Shown: positions 16,881-24,227 of the stretch, one piece after another
Layout of the letters: each line of letters opens with the position of its first letter
Position numbering within the stretch: position 1 is the stretch's first letter
NCBI GenBank assembly: GCA_902793685.1
Contig: CADBEN010000014.1
Coordinates: 1-53,526, forward strand
DNA length: 53,526 nt
Source: an uncultured Lachnospiraceae bacterium
GTDB taxonomy: Bacteria; Bacillota; Clostridia; Lachnospirales; Lachnospiraceae
Direction: 5' to 3'
The notes under the pieces: model-generated
The model's database searches: none
Seen by the model: only the letters and a program-made list of their open reading frames with translations
Told to the model about the DNA's origin: nothing
Position numbers and translations under genes: made by a program

Positions 16881-17359
16881 AAGCTGATCAGCTGCCTTTC
16901 ATCCTGTGCTTTTTCCGCGAGAATGGTACCGTGATCCTTATACTTCTTCAGGACAAAGTGCGTCGCGGTGCTGACAACGGAATCCAGCGGAGACAGCTTC
17001 TCCGCCACAAACAGAGCGACCTCCCGCATGGTGCGGCCGGAGATGAAAACGGTAAAATCGAAGGCTCCGCTCATCAGATAGACCGAATCCACCTCATTGT
17101 ACTGGTAGATCCGCTCCGCGATCTTGTCAAATCCCATGCCGCGCTGCGGCGTGACCTTGACCTCGATCAGAGCCTCGACCTTCTCATTGCCTGTATTGTC
17201 CCAGTTGATCAGCGTATGGTAGCCGCAGATCACATGCTCTGTCTCCATATCCGCGATCTCGTTTGCGACGGCTGCCTCGGACTCGCCCAGCAGCACTGCG
17301 AGATCATGGATGTCGATGCGGGCATTCTTTTCAATTACTGCAAGTATCTTTTCACGCAT
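16877..17359 (-). CDS. Lrp/AsnC-family transcriptional regulator
   Basis: A 160-residue regulator. A short N-terminal winged helix (about 1-50; VIEKNARIDIHDLAVLLGES) is followed by the RAM ligand-binding domain (about 65-145; VEALIEVKVTPQRG, VDSVYLMSGAFDFTVFISG). Amino acids usually serve as ligands and the proteins act as octamers. It is coupled by a 4-bp overlap to the aminotransferase. AAGGA lies before the start. The gap to the upstream PurM-C-like gene is only 62 bp with no terminator, so a four-gene transcript from 18110 is possible. Confidence 0.9.
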   Translation of the reverse strand: MREKILAVIEKNARIDIHDLAVLLGESEAAVANEIADMETEHVICGYHTLINWDNTGNEKVEALIEVKVTPQRGMGFDKIAERIYQYNEVDSVYLMSGAFDFTVFISGRTMREVALFVAEKLSPLDSVVSTATHFVLKKYKDHGTILAEKAQDERQLISL

Positions 17360-17421
17360 AGTCCTGATTTCCTTCCCTCTCCCGGAAATGATTCCGGATT
17401 TTTGTCTTTTCCCGCCGCCGT

Positions 17422-17964
17422 TCAGACGTCCGCCGGCTTATTCTCCGCTTCCGGAAGGATCCTGTACAGCTCATCCGGTTCCGGCCGGTTCAGATATTCC
17501 GTTTCTTCCTTGTCGACGATCACCTTGTCCAGGCCGTCCGTCAGCCGGCCTGCCGCGCGCGCGGGGATTCCCCGCTCCCGCAGGATTTCTTCGGTATATC
17601 CGCCGTCCGGCGTCAGGATCACCATACAGCGGCTCCTGAGCCGGTAAGGGTTCAGCCGGTACAGCTCACAGAGCTCTACAGTCTCCTGCCGTACCGGAAT
17701 GTCCCGGAGACGCAGACGCAGTCCGCATTTCCGTTCCGCCGCGATCCGGTAGAGCGCGGCAAGGACGCCGCCATCCTCCGCCGGGATCACGGTCTCAGCC
17801 CCCGCTTTCCGGAGAAGCTCTTCATCCGGAAGGACGCCGGTCCTCCGGAAAAACCTTTCCGCACAGTCTGCACGGAACCGTCCGCGGATCTCCTGTTCCT
17901 TTATCTCCGCGATCCGGACCGCGCCATCCTCGCCGGCAAAGCCCGCAAGTACGATGTCCGTCAC
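17422..17964 (-). CDS. Stand-alone PurM/HypE C-terminal-like (AIR-synthase-related) protein
   Basis: A 180-residue protein beginning with GTG. The segment VELCELYRLNPYRLRSRCM followed by ILTPDGGYTEEILRERGIPA resembles the C-terminal domain of the AIR synthase/HypE/ThiL superfamily. There the domain completes the active site of a larger protein, but the ATP-binding N-terminal domain is absent here. I infer a ligand-binding or degenerate role. The GTG overlaps the stop of a 34-codon membrane-protein gene by 4 bp (GTGA), and the AsnC-aminotransferase pair follows, suggesting a link to amino-acid metabolism. Family similarity is read by eye and is moderate. Confidence 0.6.
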   Translation of the reverse strand: MTDIVLAGFAGEDGAVRIAEIKEQEIRGRFRADCAERFFRRTGVLPDEELLRKAGAETVIPAEDGGVLAALYRIAAERKCGLRLRLRDIPVRQETVELCELYRLNPYRLRSRCMVILTPDGGYTEEILRERGIPARAAGRLTDGLDKVIVDKEETEYLNRPEPDELYRILPEAENKPADV

Positions 17965-18065
17965 CTGATTACATACAGACCCGCAGACGCCAGGCCCAGG
18001 ATCATGGAAGCCGCAAGAATCACGACGATCACGATGGAGATCGTCTTTCTCTTCTTATCGTTCAT
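17961..18065 (-). CDS. 34-residue single-pass membrane protein
   Basis: A small gene with a clear AGGTGAG site 4 nt before ATG. The product starts MNDKKRKTIS and continues as one hydrophobic helix (about 10-31; IVIVVILAASMILGLASAGL), ending VIR. The positive N-terminus predicts a cytoplasmic start. Its stop overlaps the GTG start of the PurM-C-like gene, so translation is coupled. A promoter lies just upstream. I do not recognise the family. Confidence 0.65.
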   Translation of the reverse strand: MNDKKRKTISIVIVVILAASMILGLASAGLYVIR

Positions 18066-18116
18066 TTTCTCACCTCGAATCAATTGTAAACCTATTGCAA
18101 AATGCTTCAGTGCACT

Positions 18117-18145
18117 ATTTTATTGTATTCCCGGGAAATAAGCAA
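18117..18145 (-). promoter_or_regulatory. Promoter of the small membrane protein operon
   Basis: Leftwards, TTGCTT (rc of 18140-18145) and TAAAAT (rc of 18117-18122) are 17 bp apart; TACAAT (rc of 18122-18127) is an alternative -10. It predicts a start near 18110, about 45 nt before the ATG. Confidence 0.5.
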
Positions 18146-18181
18146 GCAGGATTCCGGGCCTGCCGGGATTTCCCTTCCTGC

Positions 18182-18676
18182 TCAGACACGGATCCGGATC
18201 TCCCGGCCCGAAGGCTCATACTGGTAATAGCGGACACCGGCAGCATTCAGCATGCGCTTGCTCGCGCGGACGCTGGGCGTGTCTTTGTACTTGTCCTCCG
18301 CGTAGACCAGGGTGCGGATCCCGCTCTGGATGATGGCCTTCGCGCACTCATTGCAGGGGAACAGCGTAACGTAAAGCTTACTGCCCTCCAGACTTCCGCC
18401 CCGGTAATTCAGGATGGCGTTCAGTTCGCTGTGGGTCGTGTAGAAATACTTCGCATTGTAAGGATCGTCCTTCTCATGCTCTTTTCCCCAGGGGAACTCA
18501 TCGTCCGAGCAGCCCACCGGGAATCCGTTGTAGCCCATGGAAAGGATCTTGTTGTCCCGGCTGACAATGCATGCGCCCACCTGCGTGTTCGGATCCTTGC
18601 TCCGCTTCGCGGCAAGCTGGGCCACGCCCATGAAATACTCGTCCCAGCTGATGTAGTCTTCCCGCTTTCCGCTCAT
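18182..18676 (-). CDS. dCMP/cytidine deaminase family protein, ComEB-like
   Basis: A 164-residue zinc deaminase. The catalytic HxE is H82-S-E84 in THSELNAIL and the second zinc motif is PC-x2-C (Cys108, Cys111) in LFPCNECAK. The N-terminal WDEYFMGVAQLAAKRSKDP is typical of dCMP deaminases, which supply dUMP for thymidylate synthesis. Length is normal. Its ATG overlaps the upstream sua5 stop by 4 bp, at the end of a leftward operon. A hairpin at about 18128-18175 (GGGAAAT/ATTTCCC outer arms, GCAGG/CCTGC inner arms) follows the gene. Confidence 0.92.
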   Translation of the reverse strand: MSGKREDYISWDEYFMGVAQLAAKRSKDPNTQVGACIVSRDNKILSMGYNGFPVGCSDDEFPWGKEHEKDDPYNAKYFYTTHSELNAILNYRGGSLEGSKLYVTLFPCNECAKAIIQSGIRTLVYAEDKYKDTPSVRASKRMLNAAGVRYYQYEPSGREIRIRV

Positions 18677-19767
18677 CTCGCACCTCCTGTCTCTTCCACG
18701 TTTCCGTTCTCGTCGATCCGGATCTTGTGGTATCCGGCCGCCTTCGTCAGGCGGTTCATGATGGCAAGCCCCAGTTCATCCCCGGAGAACACCTCCGAAA
18801 AGATGACATCGGCCCCGTCGTCGTCAAAATCCCTCAGCACCGCGAACAGGTTGTGGGCCACCGTGCGCTCGTCGGACCTGCGGCCGATGCTCCTGACGTC
18901 CACGTGCGGGTACCGGTCCACAGTCTCATCGGTGGCGATGATCCCCACCTTTTTTCCTTCCGCCGCCGCCTTTGCCGCCCGGGCCGTAATGTACCGGACC
19001 ACCATCTCTGTGGGGCCCTCCACCAGAAGCATGTCTGCCTTCGGGGCGTAGTGGCGGTATTTCATCCCAGGCGCCTTCGGGTGTACGTCCGGCGCAAGGG
19101 GTTCCGTCAGCACCCGGTCCAGCTCCACCGTTCCAAGGACCGACTCCAGCATGGACAGGGTGACTGCACCGGGCCTGAGCAGCACCGGCACTTCGCCGGT
19201 GAGATCCACGATGGTGGATTCCACGCCCACCGGGACGTCCCCGCCGTCAATGATCATCTCGATCCTTCCGTTCATGTCCTCAATAACGTGAGCCGCGGAA
19301 GTCGGGCTCGGACGTCCGGAGGTATTTGCGGAAGGCGCCGCCACCGGCACGCCCGCGGTCCGGATCAGAGCGTTCGCGACCGGGTCGCTGGGCATCCGCA
19401 CCGCGACGGTCGGAAGTCCTCCGCTCGTCGTGTCCGGGATCAGCCCGCTCTTCGGAAGGATCAGCGTCATGGGGCCGGGCCAGTAGGCTGCAGCCAGTTT
19501 CCGCGCGCTTTCGGGGATTTCCTTTACCAGAGGCGGCAGCTCTTCCATACAGGAAATATGCACGATCAGCGGGTTGTCGCTGGGGCGTCCCTTGGCCGCG
19601 TAGATCTTCTCCGAGGCACCTGCGTCCAGCGCGTTTCCTCCGAGTCCGTAGACCGTCTCTGTCGGGAAAGCCACCAGCCCGCCGGTCCGCAGGATCTCTG
19701 CCGCCTTCTTAAGCTTTGACTCATCCACCGGAGCCCGGTCCGTAATCTTCAGTATCTCTGTCTTCAT
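18673..19767 (-). CDS. L-threonylcarbamoyladenylate synthase, Sua5 type
   Basis: A 364-residue enzyme of the tRNA t6A pathway; it makes threonylcarbamoyl-AMP from threonine, bicarbonate and ATP. The YrdC-like domain (about 15-205) shows KxR-type residues in AKGRPSDNPLIVHI, the PTETVYGLGG motif and VPVAAPSANTSGRPSPT. A linker leads to the C-terminal Sua5 domain (about 235-350; PGMKYRHYAPKADMLLVEG), so it is the long form. The ATG overlaps the preceding stop by one base (TAATG). Neighbours: RibU-like upstream, dCMP deaminase downstream. Confidence 0.94.
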   Translation of the reverse strand: MKTEILKITDRAPVDESKLKKAAEILRTGGLVAFPTETVYGLGGNALDAGASEKIYAAKGRPSDNPLIVHISCMEELPPLVKEIPESARKLAAAYWPGPMTLILPKSGLIPDTTSGGLPTVAVRMPSDPVANALIRTAGVPVAAPSANTSGRPSPTSAAHVIEDMNGRIEMIIDGGDVPVGVESTIVDLTGEVPVLLRPGAVTLSMLESVLGTVELDRVLTEPLAPDVHPKAPGMKYRHYAPKADMLLVEGPTEMVVRYITARAAKAAAEGKKVGIIATDETVDRYPHVDVRSIGRRSDERTVAHNLFAVLRDFDDDGADVIFSEVFSGDELGLAIMNRLTKAAGYHKIRIDENGNVEETGGAR

Positions 19768-20498
19768 TACCGCACCGCCGCGTTCTTCAGGAAGGGGCTG
19801 AGCCGTTTGTACAGGATCATGGTCAGCACCGAGTCGATCCCGCCCTTCAGAAGATTCAGCGGAGCCACCGCGTACAGCGCCATGGTCCCGGCGCTGGTGA
19901 TCGCGGGATTCAGCTTGGTGCCCATCTCGACGATCGCCTCCAGCGGAGCGCCGAAAAGCTCCGCGAACTTCGGGAGCAGATAGATCGCATTGAACGCGGA
20001 GCCGACCACTGTCATGATCAGGACTCCGGCAATCAGGGCGTTCACAGCCATCTTCCGGGTCTTTTTCTCAAGATAAATAATGGAAGCCGGGAGCACCATC
20101 GAGCAGCCCACGGTGAAATTCGCAAGCTCGCCGACAAAGGCGGTGGTAGTAGACTTCAGCACCAGCTTCAGCAGGATCTTGATGAACTCCGTCATCACGC
20201 CGGCCACCGGCCCGTAGGCAAAGGCGATGACCAGGATCGGCAGTTCCGAAAGGTCGATCTTGTAGAAGGGCGGCGCGAAGGGCACCGGAATCTCAAACAG
20301 CATCAGAATCGTGCTGACCGCGGAAAACAGGCCGATCAGGGCAAGCTTCCGGGTGGAAAGGATCCGCTCTGCATAGTGCTTCCGGAGATAGACCCGCTTC
20401 TCCACCACGTATGCGATCAGGAAAAGGACAAACACCACCGCCGCGAACTCCATCACAAAGACCAGATTCTCTGCAACTTTACTGCCGATACCATTCAT
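19767..20498 (-). CDS. ECF transporter S component, RibU-like
   Basis: A 243-residue membrane protein with about six hydrophobic helices. The segment PFAPPFYKIDLSELPILVIA followed by FAYGPVAGV matches the substrate-binding subunits of ECF vitamin transporters, closest by eye to riboflavin-type RibU. An extra N-terminal helix (about 10-32) precedes the usual fold. No energy-coupling genes are nearby, as expected for a group II system that shares its module. I see no FMN riboswitch in the 51 bp upstream. It sits in the run GH18, this gene, sua5, dCMP deaminase. Confidence 0.8.
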   Translation of the reverse strand: MNGIGSKVAENLVFVMEFAAVVFVLFLIAYVVEKRVYLRKHYAERILSTRKLALIGLFSAVSTILMLFEIPVPFAPPFYKIDLSELPILVIAFAYGPVAGVMTEFIKILLKLVLKSTTTAFVGELANFTVGCSMVLPASIIYLEKKTRKMAVNALIAGVLIMTVVGSAFNAIYLLPKFAELFGAPLEAIVEMGTKLNPAITSAGTMALYAVAPLNLLKGGIDSVLTMILYKRLSPFLKNAAVR

Positions 20499-20549
20499 AT
20501 CTCTACCTCTTTCTGAGACTCCCGTCAGGGAGCCTGCCCTATCATATCA

Positions 20550-22262
20550 CTATTGACCCGTCTGTGCATCCGGAGAAAGTATTTTCCAGACACTTTCTTC
20601 CTCAAATCCCAGGCGCCAGCAGGCAATCCCGGCCACACTGTACTCCCGGGCCGCCTGCACCCTTTCTTTTTCGGAAGCATCGTCCTCCATCCAGATGCTC
20701 CGGGCCGTTCCGCTCTCCGATGTTACGCTGCCGGTGTTCTGCCCGAGATCCGGATCCCATTTCAGGACGATCCCCTGTTCTTCAGCCCAGGCTGCGGCGC
20801 CTGCCATGGAAAGGGCCTCACTGGAAACTCTCCCTTCCGAAGTGACGGTCCAGGCCCGGGTGTAGAAGGGAATGCCGGCGATCAGCCGCTCTGCCGGAAC
20901 CTCCGAAAGCGTCCGCTCCAGCCCGTCCCGGAAGAAGGGCAGGGAAGACGTGGAGCCCGGATCATCGCCCGCCGTGTGCTCGTCATAGCCCATGTTGATC
21001 ACGTAATCGCAGAAGACTGCCAGTTCCCCGCGGTCGTAATGGGTGTTGTAGGAAGCGGCGTTAGGAACGTCCACACTCAGCACCAGCCCCTTTTCACGGC
21101 AGGGCACCGAGAGTTCCCGGATGAACTCCAGATAGGCCTTCGCCGCGTCGCCGCGCAGGTACTCAAAGTCGACATTGATGCCGTCGATCCCGTAGAATTC
21201 CGCGTCCGCCATGATCTGTGCGATCAGCTTCCGGCGCACGGCCGTTTTTTTCAGGAGCGTCCCCAGAGTGACACTGTCGTCAAGGTTCTCGATCAGCGCC
21301 CAGACCTGGACCCCCTTCTCGTGGGCGCTGTCCACATAGGAAGCGTCCGCATAGCATTCGTACAGCCCCTCGTTGCCCCGCAGAGAGAACCAGGTCGGCG
21401 AGACCACCGTGAGCCCCGCCGCATTGGCAGTCAGCCCCGCGAGATACCGGTTCGCGTCTTTGTTCGTCACCTGGTGCCAGCCGAGGAGCACCGGTGTCTT
21501 CTCCGCCGGCGTCCGGCCGTAGTCCGGTGCCCGGAAGCCGCTGTCGTAATCCGATGCCTCCGCTTCATAAAGACGGGACCTCCGGATGTAGCCGGTAAAG
21601 CCGTCCGGCGTCATTACCCGCTGCCACACCTCGTTCGGCGCGCTGTTCGGATGTTCGGGAACGACCCGGACTTTGGAGCCTTTGGCGACCTCCGTGATCA
21701 CGTACCCTTTGTAGGAGGTCCTGGTCCGGAGCGCCGTCTTTCCGCGCACGCCGCAGACTGATTCGCCGTAGAAATCCGGCGTGGTCACGAACACCCGGGA
21801 CACGTCCCGGTCCGAAAACTCTTCGATCCGGACATCCGTATACTTCCGGATGACGTCCGTGGAGATCCAGACTTTTCCCTCCGCCTCGATCAGAAGGCGT
21901 TTTCCGTCCTCCCCTGTCATCCGGCTGTCCATGCGGACCACCTCGCCCGGCATGACGTACACCATCAGGTGTTCATCCTCATCCCAGTAAAAGCGCTTGT
22001 TCAGGATGGTCTGCACCCAGTCGCCGGGAAGGTAGCAGGTTCCGTTCTCCCGGATGCCTGTGGCTTTCTGAAGCTCATAATTGTACATGATGGCCGTCTG
22101 CTCTTCGTTCACGCCGAACAGATCGGCAATGTCCGCCTCCTCGGTGTTTGGCCCGATGATACGGTAGATCTTCCATCCTCCGAATCCGAGAATTATGAGC
22201 ACGAGCAGAACGAGGACGATGCCTCCGGCTCTGCTTTTTCTCCGTCTTCTGCTTTTTGCCAT
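20550..22262 (-). CDS. Membrane-anchored glycoside hydrolase family 18 protein with SH3-like domain
   Basis: A 570-residue protein. After an Arg/Lys-rich cytoplasmic start there is one transmembrane helix (about 13-35), an extracellular stalk-like region (about 45-165), an SH3-like segment (about 170-235; VITEVAKGSKVRVVPEHP) and a GH18 barrel (about 255-560). The GH18 signature appears as YGIDGINVDFEYLRG with the catalytic Glu at the end of DFE. Close relatives include the spore-cortex enzyme SleL and YdhD, which act on N-acetylglucosamine linkages of peptidoglycan or chitin-like chains. Substrate here is inferred. GGAGG lies 11 nt before ATG. Confidence 0.9.
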   Translation of the reverse strand: MAKSRRRRKSRAGGIVLVLLVLIILGFGGWKIYRIIGPNTEEADIADLFGVNEEQTAIMYNYELQKATGIRENGTCYLPGDWVQTILNKRFYWDEDEHLMVYVMPGEVVRMDSRMTGEDGKRLLIEAEGKVWISTDVIRKYTDVRIEEFSDRDVSRVFVTTPDFYGESVCGVRGKTALRTRTSYKGYVITEVAKGSKVRVVPEHPNSAPNEVWQRVMTPDGFTGYIRRSRLYEAEASDYDSGFRAPDYGRTPAEKTPVLLGWHQVTNKDANRYLAGLTANAAGLTVVSPTWFSLRGNEGLYECYADASYVDSAHEKGVQVWALIENLDDSVTLGTLLKKTAVRRKLIAQIMADAEFYGIDGINVDFEYLRGDAAKAYLEFIRELSVPCREKGLVLSVDVPNAASYNTHYDRGELAVFCDYVINMGYDEHTAGDDPGSTSSLPFFRDGLERTLSEVPAERLIAGIPFYTRAWTVTSEGRVSSEALSMAGAAAWAEEQGIVLKWDPDLGQNTGSVTSESGTARSIWMEDDASEKERVQAAREYSVAGIACWRLGFEEESVWKILSPDAQTGQ

Positions 22263-22332
22263 TCTGAGTAAAGCCTCCGATCTGTCCGATGCCGCATCTT
22301 ATCTGTTCCGGCTCTCCGCCTGCTCCCGGATT

Positions 22333-22377
22333 CGGAATGCTTCGCATTCCGGAGTGCCTGACAATCAATTCATTATA
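22333..22377 (-). promoter_or_regulatory. GH18 operon promoter and leader hairpin
   Basis: Leftwards there is an extended -10, TGTTATAAT (-10 is rc of 22372-22377), without a strong -35. The predicted leader is about 100 nt and starts with a perfect hairpin CGGAATGC-GAA-GCATTCCG (22333-22351). Confidence 0.55.
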
Positions 22378-23032
22378 ACATAAGAACGCTTTCCCGAATA
22401 CGAAAGAACAGCAGGCGTTCCCGCGCCCGCTGTTCTCACATTTCCATGTTCAGTTTTCCGATGCAGATTCCTGTTTGTCTGCGTATCAGTTATTTTGTTG
22501 TTTTAATGAGATCTGCCACGGGATGCAGGCCCGGCAGCTTCCCTTTTCTCCGGACGACTCTGAGATGCGGCCAATGGATGCCGGCCAGTGAAATGATTTG
22601 AAACAGGAGGAAAATGCCGTGACACATTTCCTTTCGTCCGGGCGACTGCGGAACTCAGACGCTCCGCGCCTCGTGCTTCGTGAGATGGCATGATTTCCGG
22701 AATAGTCTCCGGGATGACTCCGATGCTGTTCTGATCTTTTTGTTTTTGGGATTTGTTGCTGAGATTTGAATCAATGGAATTGAATTGAAACCGGAATTTG
22801 AAGCTGAAGATAAAACTTGAACTAATATGCTGAGAATAGATGGATCATGCCAAAACGGCAGCTCATTGTAACTTTTTTCTGCTGTCAGTTCATACGACCA
22901 TGGTCTGGTTCGGGGGACGACCACGCGTTTTTCGGATCCTGCATCACCTCCTTCGTTCCATCTCAATGACATTCTAATCCTCTGCCTCCGGCACGGCAAT
23001 TGCGAACTGTCATTTGCGTCGATATATCGTCA

Positions 23033-23061
23033 TTGCCAAAAACCCGAATCCGTTGTATCAT
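23033..23061 (+). promoter_or_regulatory. mecA promoter
   Basis: TTGCCA (23033-23038) and TATCAT (23056-23061) are separated by 17 bp. The predicted start lies about 42 nt before the GTG codon. Confidence 0.55.
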
Positions 23062-23109
23062 GTTCAAAAGTCTATTCACCGCAGCGAACCGGGAAAGGAG
23101 GGATGCCGG

Positions 23110-23826
23110 GTGAAAATTGAACGACTGAGCGATTCCCAGATACGCTGTATCCTCTCGGAGATGGATCTGAACGAACGGAGCCTGAACCTGAGCGAACTTG
23201 CCTACGGCAGCGACAAAGCACGCCGCCTGTTCCGCGAGATGGTGCAGAAAGCCTCTGCGGAGGTCGGTTTTGACGCGGAGGATATTCCCCTGATGATCGA
23301 AGCGATCCCGCTCTCCAACCGGAGCGTCATGCTGGTCATCACCAAAGTGGATGATCCGGAAGAGATCGATACCCGCTTCTCCAGATTTGCCCCCTCACCC
23401 GAGGGAGAGTTCCCGGAACTCGGAGCGGATTCCTTTGACGCAGGACTGGAGGGTGCTTCGCCTTCCGCGGCGAAAAACACGACCACTGCTCCGGAAGCCG
23501 CATCGGAAGAAACGCCGGAGACAACTCCGCAGGAGCGGATCCGGATCTACATATTCCAGACACTGGACCGCGTCATCGATGCCGCAAAGGCGGCTGATGC
23601 CGGCAGCAGCTTAAGGAGTACGCTCTACAAGAACCCTCAGAACGGAAACTACTATCTGGTCCTGTCAGACCAGGGCGGGGATCCGGAGGTCTTCTCTTCC
23701 GTCTGCAATTTCCTGTCAGAATACGGGATGAGGGCCAGACAGAACTATTCCAGCGAGTCTTATTATCAGGAGCATTTCGACGTGATCCTGAAAGAGAACG
23801 CCCTCGACTCACTCCGGAAGATCTGA
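23110..23826 (+). CDS. mecA: Adaptor protein MecA
   Basis: A 238-residue adaptor that in Bacillus delivers substrates such as ComK to the ClpCP protease. The N-terminal substrate-binding part (VKIERLSDSQIRCILSEMDL) and the C-terminal ClpC-binding part (about 150-238; YIFQTLDRVIDAAK, then LVLSDQGGD and FLSEYGMRA) are both present, joined by an acidic, Ala/Thr-rich linker (about 95-145). I choose the GTG at 23110 because AAGGAGGG lies 8 nt upstream and homologues start MKIERL; the codons further upstream are not conserved and overlap the promoter. Confidence 0.88.
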   Translation: MKIERLSDSQIRCILSEMDLNERSLNLSELAYGSDKARRLFREMVQKASAEVGFDAEDIPLMIEAIPLSNRSVMLVITKVDDPEEIDTRFSRFAPSPEGEFPELGADSFDAGLEGASPSAAKNTTTAPEAASEETPETTPQERIRIYIFQTLDRVIDAAKAADAGSSLRSTLYKNPQNGNYYLVLSDQGGDPEVFSSVCNFLSEYGMRARQNYSSESYYQEHFDVILKENALDSLRKI

Positions 23827-23851
23827 AAAAATGTTTTCCAAAAAAAGCATG

Positions 23852-23879
23852 AATTTAAGGACGTCTTCCTTGAATTTTT
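23852..23879 (+). terminator. mecA terminator
   Basis: AATTTAAGGA (23852-23861) pairs with TCCTTGAATT (23867-23876) with one G-U pair and is followed by TTT. Its right arm contains the -35 of the next gene. Confidence 0.65.
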
Positions 23880-23898
23880 AATATTGCTCATATACAAT
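23870..23898 (+). promoter_or_regulatory. Ferredoxin gene promoter
   Basis: TTGAAT (23870-23875) and TACAAT (23893-23898) are 17 bp apart. The -35 lies inside the 3' arm of the mecA terminator. Confidence 0.7.
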
Positions 23899-23952
23899 GA
23901 ATTTACGAAACAGAAATTGTTTTCATTTCTACTACGAAGGAGGAACTTAGAT

Positions 23953-24123
23953 ATGGCACGCAAGATTACTGATTCCTGCGTTATGTGCGGCAGCTGTGCT
24001 GGCGAGTGCCCGGTCGGTGCTATTTCCCAGGGCGAGTCTCAGTACGAGATCGATGAAGCAGCTTGCATCGACTGCGGCGCATGCGAGGGTGCATGTCCGA
24101 CCGGCGCGATCGTTGAGGCATAA
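23953..24123 (+). CDS. 2[4Fe-4S] clostridial-type ferredoxin
   Basis: A 56-residue electron carrier. Two cluster motifs are complete: CVMCGSCAGECP (Cys 9, 12, 15, 19) and CIDCGACEGACP (Cys 38, 41, 44, 48), related by the usual internal duplication. The start at 23953 follows GAAGGAGGA and gives the family's normal length; an in-frame ATG further up overlaps the promoter. It is monocistronic, between its own promoter and a strong terminator, as is typical of a highly expressed redox protein in an anaerobe. Confidence 0.96.
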   Translation: MARKITDSCVMCGSCAGECPVGAISQGESQYEIDEAACIDCGACEGACPTGAIVEA

Positions 24124-24146
24124 GTTTCCTCTTCGTTCAGCGTAAA

Positions 24147-24193
24147 GAATGCAGAAAAAAGACCGCCGGCGGCGGTCTTTTTTTCTGTATTCT
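24147..24193. terminator. Bidirectional terminator between ferredoxin and dnaB
   Basis: AAAAAAGACCGCC-GGC-GGCGGTCTTTTTT, extended outwards by GAATGCAG/CTGTATTC with one mismatch. It serves both convergent genes. Confidence 0.93.
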
Positions 24194-24227
24194 TTTCCGT
24201 GCAGTGCAGACTCGGAAAACCTTCGGT

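Larger units (their letters stand above)
22263..23109. other. 847-bp divergent intergenic region without a supported gene
   Basis: It holds the GH18 promoter at the left and the mecA promoter at the right. Between them is lower-G+C sequence with a strong hairpin (GAACAGC 22406-22412 with GCTGTTC 22429-22435, inner GGCG/CGCC). AGGAGG sits before very short frames on both strands: plus at 22605-22610, followed by ATG-CCG-TGA and an overlapping 24-codon GTG frame; minus before an ATG at 22944 with a 19-codon frame. A 10-bp palindrome CGATATATCG lies at 23020-23029. I could not recognise a protein or known RNA. Confidence 0.5.

Noticed and set aside
20499-20549. FMN riboswitch before the RibU-like gene
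   Set aside because: Only 51 bp separate it from GH18 and no RFN-type conserved blocks are seen.
22655-22999. A 114-codon minus-strand frame in the long intergenic region
   Set aside because: No ribosome binding site at its start, odd composition and no recognisable domain. An AGGAGG inside it points to a different, very short frame.
23884-24123. A longer ferredoxin with 23 extra residues
   Set aside because: The extension contains the -10 region and the Shine-Dalgarno sequence. Clostridial ferredoxins of about 55 residues start where 23953 places it.
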